A program made the translations under genes and the position numbers. The notes under the pieces were generated by a model. It made no database searches. It was not told the DNA's origin and saw only the letters and a list, made by a program, of their open reading frames with translations. DNA of 64,000 nt from Chroococcidiopsis sp. TS-821. GTDB taxonomy: Bacteria > Cyanobacteriota > Cyanobacteriia > Cyanobacteriales > Chroococcidiopsidaceae. The stretch lies in assembly GCF_002939305.1 (NCBI RefSeq), contig NZ_MVDI01000001.1, positions 496,001-560,000 on the forward strand, given 5' to 3'. Shown piece by piece: positions 7,650 to 15,347 of the stretch. Within the stretch, counting starts at the first letter, position 1. The number at the start of each line of letters is the position of its first letter.

Positions 7650-8639
7650 ATGACTCAAGCTGCTAACCAACTACTCAAACAAGGAATTATCCACTACCAA
7701 ACAAACGCATTTGAGGAAGCATTACAATCTTGGCAACAAGCGTTAAATTTATATCGCATAGATCGAGACTTGCAACGCGAAGGTGCAGCATTAGGAAACT
7801 TGGGTGCAGCGTATCAAGCTTTAGGAAATTTACCAGAAGCGATCGCGTGTTTTGAGCAACATTTAGGATTAGCGCAGCGCATAGGCGATCGCCAAGGTCG
7901 AATTAACGCATTATTAAACTTAAGAAACGCTTACTTAGCCCTTGATGATGCCACAAAAGCGAGTGAATACCACCAGCAGCAGTTAGCTTTAGCCCAAGAA
8001 ATCTTAACTTCCTCTACCGCCGATAATTTTACAAAAGTCGCCACAATGCTTGGCTTAAACCCAATTGAAGATTTTGCGGGAGTAAATTTAAGCGGTGCTA
8101 ACCTTAGTAATACAAACCTCAAAGCAGCAAATCTGCAAGGTGCTACATTGAGTTGCTGCAATCTGAGTTATGCTAATCTCAATTCTGCTAATTTAGCGCA
8201 CGCAATTCTTAACAATGCCGATCTCAAACTTGCTGATTTAAGTCGTGCTAACTTATCTAGTGCTTGTTTAGCCGATGCTAATCTTAGCAATGCCAATCTC
8301 CGCGATGCTAACTTGCAAGGTGCTGATTTGCAAAATGCTGATTTACGTTGTTTAATGCCTCGTGCTAACTTTACTGAGGCAATACTAACGAGTGCTAACT
8401 TGTGTAGTGCATATTTGCAAAGTGCAAACCTGCGTGGTGCTAATCTCACAGACGCACTACTGCAACAAGCTGATTTAAATGGCGCAGATTTGAGTCATGC
8501 AAACTTAAGTAACGCAGACTTGACTCGCGTTGAACTTAATGATGTGAAAGTAGAAAACACTCAAATGCACAATGCCAAAGGACTTTCTACTGAGATGAAG
8601 CGTTACTTGCTAGAACGCGGTGCTATCGCTGACGATTGA
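7650..8639 (+). CDS. TPR plus pentapeptide-repeat protein
   Basis: 329 residues. Residues 1-125 hold about three tetratricopeptide-like helices (FEEALQSWQQALNLYR, AALGNLGAAYQALGNLPEAI). From about 140 to 310 there is a long right-handed beta-helix of A(N/D)LXX pentapeptides such as LSGANLSNTNLKAANLQGA. No signal peptide is visible, so it is probably cytosolic. Both parts are protein-interaction scaffolds and no catalytic residues are seen. It starts 17 bp after the hydrolase gene and may be the last gene of the NtcA-controlled transcript. Its role there is unknown. Confidence 0.85.
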   Translation: MTQAANQLLKQGIIHYQTNAFEEALQSWQQALNLYRIDRDLQREGAALGNLGAAYQALGNLPEAIACFEQHLGLAQRIGDRQGRINALLNLRNAYLALDDATKASEYHQQQLALAQEILTSSTADNFTKVATMLGLNPIEDFAGVNLSGANLSNTNLKAANLQGATLSCCNLSYANLNSANLAHAILNNADLKLADLSRANLSSACLADANLSNANLRDANLQGADLQNADLRCLMPRANFTEAILTSANLCSAYLQSANLRGANLTDALLQQADLNGADLSHANLSNADLTRVELNDVKVENTQMHNAKGLSTEMKRYLLERGAIADD

Positions 8640-8860
8640 GGAAAGAGCAGTAGTAGACATATGGCGATTGTAGCTGAGTTGTCAGGTTTTTTGAAACAAA
8701 CCACAAAGTGCCCAAAGTACGCGAAGAAATTGCAGAGGTTCTCACATTGCGATGCTAACTGTAATAGGTGACTGTATTCCTTAAGGTAGATAAAAAAATA
8801 TAAAAACGCATTAAATTAGCAAGAGTTTATCAAAATTAAGACGCATTAGACGCAATCGCT

Positions 8861-9571
8861 ATGAATTCTGAATTTCAAGGAAAACGGGCACTTGTGACTG
8901 GCGGTAATAAAGGCATTGGATTTGCAATTTGTCAAGGGTTACTGCAAGCAGGTTTTGAGGTAATTATGGCAGCGCGATCGCTTGATAAAGCCAAAGCAGC
9001 AACGCAAAAGTTACCTGTGAATGCATCTGTGCGTGTTGTGCAACTTGATGTCACCGATGATGATAGTATTCGCCGTGCAGCAGAACAATTAAGTCAAGAA
9101 ATTGACGCTTTAGATGTTCTTGTTAACAATGCGGGAGTCTACCCAGATCGAGGCGTAAATATTCTCAATGTCTCGCGTAGTATACTGCAACAGGCAATGA
9201 ATACCAATACCTTTGGTCCCATTCACGTTACGCAAGCTTTCCTCCCATTATTGCAAAAAGCGACTCAAGCCCGCGTGATTAATGTTTCAAGTGGTTACGG
9301 GGAACTGAATGGATTATCTGCGGATGTCCCTAGTTATTGTTTATCCAAACTTGCACTCAATGGCGCAACAATTATGCTTGCAGAAGCGCTACAATCGCAA
9401 GGAATTGTAGTTTATGCGATGTGTCCTGGTTGGGTAAAAACTGACATGGGTGGAGAGAATGCACCGCGATCGCCAGAACAAGGCGCAGATACCGCAATTT
9501 GGTTAGCAACGGAAGCATCAACCGATCTCAGTGGCAAGTTTTTCCGCGATCGCCAGGAGATTTCTTATTAA
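8861..9571 (+). CDS. short-chain dehydrogenase/reductase (SDR)
   Basis: 236 residues of classical SDR type. NAD(P)-binding TGGNKGIG is at about 14-21, NNAG at about 89, a catalytic Ser in NVSSGYGELNG, and YxxxK as YCLSK. The Asn-Lys after TGG resembles carbonyl-reductase-like SDRs that use NADPH. The substrate is unknown. It converges with the aminopeptidase gene, with only 2 bp between the two stops. The 220 bp upstream contain no recognisable gene. Confidence 0.85.
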   Translation: MNSEFQGKRALVTGGNKGIGFAICQGLLQAGFEVIMAARSLDKAKAATQKLPVNASVRVVQLDVTDDDSIRRAAEQLSQEIDALDVLVNNAGVYPDRGVNILNVSRSILQQAMNTNTFGPIHVTQAFLPLLQKATQARVINVSSGYGELNGLSADVPSYCLSKLALNGATIMLAEALQSQGIVVYAMCPGWVKTDMGGENAPRSPEQGADTAIWLATEASTDLSGKFFRDRQEISY

Positions 9572-9573
9572 AC

Positions 9574-10958
9574 TTATCCACCTACTAACTGTTCAATATC
9601 CTCGACTTGGGTGGGTAAAGCTGCGGTTAATACCTCGCTTCCTGTGTCTGTAACCAGCACATCATCTTCAATCCGAATTCCGCGTACATCGGTAAACTGC
9701 GCCAAGAGTTCCCAGTTAACAGCATCCTGATACGCAGTGCGGACTTCGGGATTATTTAAAATTGCGGGAACTTGATAAAAGCCAGGTTCAATTGTCACCA
9801 GCATTCCAGAACGTAAAGGACGATCCAAACGCAGATATCCTAAACCAAAGCGATCGCTTCTTGTTCTTCCTGGTTCATACCCTGCCAAATCGCCTAGATC
9901 TTCCATATCATGAACATCCAAGCCGAGTAAATGACCGACACCATGCGGGAAAAACAACGCATGGACATCCCTTTCGACTAAGTCTTCTACGTTCCCCCGC
10001 AAAATGCCTAAATTCACTAACCCTTCCGCAATCGTCGTTGCTGCCAAAAAATGAAGATCGCGATACTCAACACCTGGAGAAACTTTAGCAATGCAAGCAT
10101 CGTGGGCAGCTAATACAATATCGTAAATATCTCTTTGGGTAGATGAAAACTTACCCGAAACTGCCCAAGTCCGCGTCACGTCTGCTGCCCAACCTGTCGC
10201 AGTTTCCGCACCTACATCTGCAAGCAATAAATCTCCAGGGTTAATTATGTTGTGATAGCGATCGTTGTGCAACACTTCGCCATGAATCGTCACAATACTT
10301 GCATACGCACAACTCATATTCTCTGCGATAATCGCACTTTCCATCGCCGCGCGAATATCAGCTTCAGTTTTAGCACTCCGAGTTGCTACCATTCCGGCTT
10401 GATGTGCCTTTACTGTCACCGCCGCAGCTTTGCGTAATTCAGCTAACGCACCCGCATCGTGAATCAGGCGTAGAGTAATAATTGCTTTTGCTAATTCTAA
10501 ATCAATGCCTTCTAACGGTCTTTCTGGCAATACCCAACGGTCGAGTAACTGCGTTTGTTCTGTCCAAGTCGCCGCATCTTGCACTGGAATTGTTGCTACT
10601 CCGGCTAAGTGTGCTGGTAATTCTGCCATGGGGAAAACAGCGTCAGCCCCAATTTTTTGAGCAATCTCTTCTTTTGTCGGTGTTTCTCCATGCCACAATG
10701 TATAACTAGGCGACGGATCGTCGATAAATAAAGTTAATTGCCCAGCTTCTAAACAAATCGCCGCATTTTCTAACGGTAGCCCAGCAAAATAAAGAAAATG
10801 ACTGCTAGCGCGAAACGGAAACGTATTCGCCGCAAAATTACGCGGACTGCGACGCCCTGACCATAATACAACGGGTGCAGCAAAAATTTCAGCAAGTCGC
10901 GTCGCCGACGGCGATCGCCAAGAATATCAGCAAGGCTAGGAGTACCGTAACTATTCAT
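9574..10958 (-). pseudogene. pepP: Xaa-Pro aminopeptidase (M24B), interrupted by a 5-bp duplication
   Basis: The C-terminal frame (9574-10698 and upstream to about 10905) holds the N-domain and the complete M24 metallopeptidase fold. The metal ligands appear as two Asp in LADVGAETATGWAADVTRTW, His in HGVGHLLGLDVHD, Glu in TIEPGFY and Glu in RIEDDV. The true ATG (10958, MNSYGTPSLADILGDRRR) is in another frame. The cause is visible: GTCGC is repeated twice at 10896-10905. Removing one copy restores RRRRLAEIFAAPVVLWSGRR and a protein of about 460 residues, close to the PepP family length. PepP removes N-terminal residues before proline. The duplication may be real, reversible, or a sequencing error. 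Confidence 0.8.
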
Positions 10959-10996
10959 ACACCAAAGTAAAGTTCATCAGTTCTACTTCCACTCTT

Positions 10997-11614
10997 TCAC
11001 TCACCCCTCTCTAACACACCATTGAGAAAAATATCCGCAAGTCCTTCTGCCATTTCTTGCATAGCTTTGGGAGATGCATCTGGTTCCATAAGTGTATTGT
11101 GACTAAAACCTGCGATCGCAAACATTCCCAAAAATACTTGCGCGACAATTTTCGGATTCATTTTGCGGTAAATTCCCCGTTCCATCGCGGTTTGAAAGAA
11201 TGCTTCAGCAACATCCGTCATTTTGTTAATCACTTCGGCTTGAATGCGATCGCGTAGATCGGGGTGAAACTGCGCTTCCATAAAACACACGCGCATCATA
11301 TCGGCATTTTTATGGAAATTCCACATCCGCCGCTGCATCACTTGTGCTACCGCCTTGTAGCTACCCATTTCGCTTAGTTCCGTGAGCAAATCGGTGAGAA
11401 TTTCTACCCAGCCTTGCGTAGCAATTTCAATCAAAATCGCCTTCTTATTAGCAAAATGACGAAATAGCGTTCCTTCTGCAACGCCTGCTGCAACGGCTAA
11501 ATCGCGCGTTGTCGTGCCATCATAGCCTTGACGGGCAAACAATCGCTGTGCTGCTTTTAAAATGCGATCGCGGGAAGATTCTTCAGATTGGGAAGGACGA
11601 TGAAAAACTTGCAT
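10997..11614 (-). CDS. TetR/AcrR-family transcriptional regulator
   Basis: 205 residues. The N-terminal HTH is typical: RILKAAQRLFARQGYDGTTT, RDLAVAAGVAEGTLFRHFAN, KKAI. The remaining 140 residues form the ligand-binding helical domain. Such proteins are usually repressors released by a small ligand. It is transcribed divergently from the M16 peptidase gene (128 bp apart), the most likely target besides itself. The ATG at 11612-11614 follows a normal spacer. Confidence 0.85.
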   Translation of the reverse strand: MQVFHRPSQSEESSRDRILKAAQRLFARQGYDGTTTRDLAVAAGVAEGTLFRHFANKKAILIEIATQGWVEILTDLLTELSEMGSYKAVAQVMQRRMWNFHKNADMMRVCFMEAQFHPDLRDRIQAEVINKMTDVAEAFFQTAMERGIYRKMNPKIVAQVFLGMFAIAGFSHNTLMEPDASPKAMQEMAEGLADIFLNGVLERGE

Positions 11615-11741
11615 AAACTCAATGCCTGTATGATTGCAGTGCCACTTGTAGCGATATTTTCTACTATCACGCAGATTCCCCGCTGAAAGTGTAATAGATC
11701 GTTAACGGATCTATCCTGGAAAAGTACTTTTATTGTGACCT

Positions 11742-13310
11742 ATGAGTTTGAAACGTTGTTGCCAATTGTTCTTACCTCATCATGTAAGATGGCGAATATT
11801 CACTTTCTTAATCATTATTTTATTTTCTTGGGCATCGTTGCCAGCAGTTGCCTTTGCCCGTACGCAAACACCAACGTCGGAATCGATCCAGCCTTATTTA
11901 GACCGCGTTATCGCTCAACTGAGTGAGTTTCGTTTAGAAAATGGCATAAAATTTATTGTTTTAGAACGCCATCGAGCGCCTGTTGTTTCGTTTCTTACTT
12001 ATGCTGATGTCGGTGGCGCGGATGAACCTGATGGTAAAACAGGAATCGCACACTATTTGGAACATTTAGCATTTAAGGGAACGCAACGCATTGGCACAAC
12101 TGATTACGCAGCAGAAAAGCCACTGTTAGATCGCCTGGATGAACTCGATGCCCAAATTCGTGCAGCGCAAGCTAGGGGAAACAAAGCGGAAGTCGCCCGC
12201 TTGCAGGCTGAATTTGAACAAGTGCAAGCACAAGCTCAGAGTTTTGTCAAGCAAAACGAACTAGGGCAAATCGTCGAACAAGCAGGTGGCGTTGGTTTGA
12301 ATGCGAATACTTCAGCCGATGCAACGCGCTATTTCTATAGTTTTCCAAGTAATAAGTTAGAACTGTGGATGTCGTTAGAGTCGGAGCGATTTCTAGAACC
12401 TGTCTTTCGAGAGTTTTATGAAGAAAAAGATGTCATCTTAGAAGAACGGCGATTAAGAGTTGATAATTCTCCTATTGGTCAAATGGTGGAGAAGTTTCTC
12501 GATACGGCATTTACGAAGCATCCTTATCGTCGTCCGGTAATTGGTTACGAAGAAGATATCTGCAACTTGACGCGGCAAGACTTACAAGATTTTTTTGATA
12601 CACACTATGTACCGAGTAATTTAACAATTGCCGTGATTGGTGATGTTGATGCTAAGCAGGTACAGCAGTTAGCAAAAATTTACTTTGGACGTTACAAAGC
12701 AAAACCTGCTCCCCCTAGTGTAGAAGTTTCTGAACCACCGCAAAAGCAACAGCGCGAATTTGAATTACGGTTGCGATCGCAGCCTTGGTATCTAGAAGGC
12801 TATCATCGTCCGGCAATTACCGATCCAGATCATGTTGTTTACGACATCATTGGTAGATTACTGAGTGATGGTCGCACGTCGCGGTTGTATAGATCTTTAG
12901 TTGAACGACAAAGATTAGCCCTTTCTGCCCAAGGTTTTAGCGGATTTCCAGGGGATAAGCACCAAAATGTCATGTTATTTTATGCGTTAACGGCTCCTGG
13001 TCATACTGCAAATGAAGTGGGTGCAGCGTTGAGACAGGAGATTGAACGGTTGAAGACAGAACCTGTCTCGGCTATGGAGTTGGACCGCGTAAAAACGCAA
13101 GCAAGGGCAGGATTATTGCGATCGCTGCAATCGAATATGGGTATGGCGCAGTTGTTGTTGGAATATGAAGTGAAAACTGGCTCCTGGCGCAATTTATTTA
13201 AGGAGTTGGAGGCGATTCAAGCAGTGACGGCTGCGGATGTTCAGCGCGTAGCGCAGGCGACTTTTACAGCTCAGAATCGTACGATCGGACGGTTAGTGCC
13301 GCAGGGTTGA
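11742..13310 (+). CDS. M16-family zinc metallopeptidase, catalytic subunit
   Basis: 522 residues. A signal peptide-like segment (about 18-40, TFLIIILFSWASLPAVAFA) indicates export. The inverted zinc motif HYLEH is at about 104-108, with the distal Glu in ILEERRLR. A charged insert rich in Ala/Gln/Glu (about 130-165) lies between the motif and the rest of the domain and looks helical. Together with the next M16 gene it forms the usual active/inactive pair, like the mitochondrial processing peptidase. The pair probably degrades peptides in the periplasm or thylakoid lumen. Confidence 0.85.
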   Translation: MSLKRCCQLFLPHHVRWRIFTFLIIILFSWASLPAVAFARTQTPTSESIQPYLDRVIAQLSEFRLENGIKFIVLERHRAPVVSFLTYADVGGADEPDGKTGIAHYLEHLAFKGTQRIGTTDYAAEKPLLDRLDELDAQIRAAQARGNKAEVARLQAEFEQVQAQAQSFVKQNELGQIVEQAGGVGLNANTSADATRYFYSFPSNKLELWMSLESERFLEPVFREFYEEKDVILEERRLRVDNSPIGQMVEKFLDTAFTKHPYRRPVIGYEEDICNLTRQDLQDFFDTHYVPSNLTIAVIGDVDAKQVQQLAKIYFGRYKAKPAPPSVEVSEPPQKQQREFELRLRSQPWYLEGYHRPAITDPDHVVYDIIGRLLSDGRTSRLYRSLVERQRLALSAQGFSGFPGDKHQNVMLFYALTAPGHTANEVGAALRQEIERLKTEPVSAMELDRVKTQARAGLLRSLQSNMGMAQLLLEYEVKTGSWRNLFKELEAIQAVTAADVQRVAQATFTAQNRTIGRLVPQG

Positions 13311-13319
13311 TACTGTTTT

Positions 13320-13412
13320 CCTTTAGGGCTGGTGCATATGGTGAGCAGAGGGCGCAGAGGAAGCAGAGGGGCAGAGGAGAAGATATTTGTAGCTCTTCTG
13401 AAGTGAAATGGT
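13320..13412 (+). repeat. GCAGAGG-rich dispersed repeat with TIR-like end
   Basis: Purine-rich GCAGAGG/GCAGAGGGG units are followed by GAAGTGAAATGGTATTAG. The last segment matches, in inverted orientation, the outer end of the element at 22677-22873 (ATACCATTTCACT). The two are therefore probably members of one dispersed family. It sits in the 170-bp gap between the two M16 genes. No ORF is present. Confidence 0.5.
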
Positions 13413-13485
13413 ATTAGAGGCGAACCACATAGCCTGGAGTTGAAACCCCAGGTAAGCAGAGATTTAATAGTAAGGAATTTTGGGA

Positions 13486-14979
13486 ATGTTGATGTATTGG
13501 GTTGGTACGAGTCGGAGTCAGCGGCGTGTTAATTGGATCGGGCTTTGGTTGGTGGCGCTGCTGTTAGTAGTAATGTTGCGGTTACCTGCAGTTGCGGGAG
13601 CGGTGCATTTTACTGAGTTGCAGTTTGCGCCGTTGCCAGAGGTACAAATACCAGAATATACGCGCTTCGTGACGGATAATGGCATGATTGTGTATCTGCT
13701 GGAAGATCGCGAATTGCCGTTGGTAAGTGGTACGGCGTTGTTTCGCACTGGACAGCGCTGGGAACCTCCAGAGAAAACGGGTTTAGCTGGTTTGACAGGA
13801 ACAGTGATGCGCACCGGAGGAACGAAACAGCATTCTGGTGATGAACTTAATGAGTTATTAGAACAACGGGCAGCTACGGTAGAAACGTCGATTAGTACTG
13901 CTTCGGGTTCGGCAAGTTTCAATGCATTGAGTGAAGATCTTGAAACGGTGTTTGGGTTGTTTGCTGAGGTAATTCGTCAACCGGTGTTTGCGCAGGATAA
14001 GTTGGATTTAGCGAAAACGCAGTTGCGTGGAAGTATTGCACGGCGTAATGATGAACCTGGTAGCATTGCCCAGCGCGAGTTTCAGAAGTTAATCTACGGT
14101 GATGATAGTCCGTATGCGCGGATTCCTGAGTACCAAACGGTAGATAATATTTCGCGAGAAGATGTTGTGAATTTCTATCGCGAGTACTTCTATCCTAATA
14201 ATATGATTTTGGGAATTGTGGGGGATTTTGACTCGCAACAAATGCGATCGCTTATCCAAAAGTATTTTGCCAGCTGGCAACCGAATCCTGGAATGCAACT
14301 ACCAGAGTTACCAACAGTATGTCAAGCAAAGCTTGGTGGTATCTTCTTGGTAGATCAACCGCAACTAACGCAAAGTTATTTACAAATTGGGCATTTGGGC
14401 GGTCAATTTAATAGCCCTGATTATGCGGCACTAGATGTGATGAATGGGGTATTAAATGGCTTTGGTGGGCGGTTATTTAATAATGTGCGATCGCGTCAAG
14501 GTTTAGCTTACTCGGTGTACGGCGCGTGGAGTCCGCGTTATGACTATCCTGGTTTATTCATCGCTGGCGGACAAACGCGATCTGATGCCACAGTGTCGTT
14601 TATTCAAGCAATGCAAACAGAAATTGAACGCCTCAAAACAGAATTAGTCACGCCAGAAGAACTTGCTTTAGCGAAAGATTCTGTTCTCAATTCTTTTGTG
14701 TTCAACTTTGAAGACCCAGCACAAACTCTAACGCGACTTTTACGTTACGAATACTACGGCTATCCTGCCGATTTTCTCTTCCGCTATCGTCAAGCTGTCG
14801 AAGCCACTACGGCTGAAGATATCCAACGCGTCGCCCAAACTCACCTCAAACCGGAAAACTTAGTCACTTTAGTCGTAGGTAACGCCAGTGCAATTCAACC
14901 ACCATTAACAGCACTAGCATCAGAAGTGACATCAATCGACATCACAATTCCTGAACCAGAACCTATTGCCACAAAATAA
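13486..14979 (+). CDS. M16-family peptidase, non-catalytic partner
   Basis: About 497 residues. A membrane/signal segment lies at about 14-35 (WIGLWLVALLLVVMLRLPAV). The position of the HxxEH motif is replaced by GLAGLTGTVMRTGG, so zinc cannot be bound as in active members. The C-terminal half keeps the substrate-binding features (GGRLFNNVRSRQGLAYSVYG). It follows its active partner in the same direction. An ATG at 13486, with AAGGA 9 bases upstream, is preferred to the in-frame TTG at 13480. The last 415 bp recur almost unchanged at 18089-18513. Confidence 0.8.
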   Translation: MLMYWVGTSRSQRRVNWIGLWLVALLLVVMLRLPAVAGAVHFTELQFAPLPEVQIPEYTRFVTDNGMIVYLLEDRELPLVSGTALFRTGQRWEPPEKTGLAGLTGTVMRTGGTKQHSGDELNELLEQRAATVETSISTASGSASFNALSEDLETVFGLFAEVIRQPVFAQDKLDLAKTQLRGSIARRNDEPGSIAQREFQKLIYGDDSPYARIPEYQTVDNISREDVVNFYREYFYPNNMILGIVGDFDSQQMRSLIQKYFASWQPNPGMQLPELPTVCQAKLGGIFLVDQPQLTQSYLQIGHLGGQFNSPDYAALDVMNGVLNGFGGRLFNNVRSRQGLAYSVYGAWSPRYDYPGLFIAGGQTRSDATVSFIQAMQTEIERLKTELVTPEELALAKDSVLNSFVFNFEDPAQTLTRLLRYEYYGYPADFLFRYRQAVEATTAEDIQRVAQTHLKPENLVTLVVGNASAIQPPLTALASEVTSIDITIPEPEPIATK

Positions 14980-15006
14980 ACTCATTAATTGGATTGTTTT
15001 TTATCA

Positions 15007-15044
15007 GAAGATGTGCAATATTCCTAATATTTATTGCCATCTTC
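15007..15044 (+). terminator. hairpin after the second M16 gene
   Basis: GAAGATG at 15007-15013 pairs with CATCTTC at 15038-15044, and the inner GCAATA pairs with TATTGC. T-rich sequence follows a little later. A homologous hairpin with a better T-run lies at 18549, downstream of the duplicated gene end. Confidence 0.5.
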
Positions 15045-15347
15045 ATTCTTACTGAACAGACTTTTTTTGGCATAATTTACTTAAGTATTTTTTTATATTC
15101 CAGTCTGGAAAATATTATAATTTAATTTCAAATCTGTCTAAATTTTTCTAGTATAAATACTGATTAAATATTAGACTATAAATTCGTATAAAAGCTATGA
15201 AATAGTTTGTTAAACTGTAATAACCAATCATTTATTTAGTAGAAACATATAACGCTAATAAATAATTATTAAACGCATAGTTTATTGACTAAAAATTAAT
15301 AGCAATTCCCACAAATAATCCCAACCAGATGTTCATAACTTAGATAG
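15045..15347. other. AT-rich intergenic region, no gene seen
   Basis: About 300 bp of AT-rich DNA with stop codons in all frames. It should contain the promoter of the membrane/spermidine-synthase fusion gene, but no clear regulator site was recognised. Confidence 0.5.

Noticed and set aside
8168-8449. 93-codon minus-strand frame rich in Leu-Ala-Ser-Lys
   Set aside because: It is the antisense shadow of the pentapeptide-repeat coding sequence.
8661-8771. Short open frame between the pentapeptide and SDR genes (MAIVAELSGFLKQTTKCPKY...)
   Set aside because: 36 codons, no ribosome site, no family recognised; treated as intergenic.
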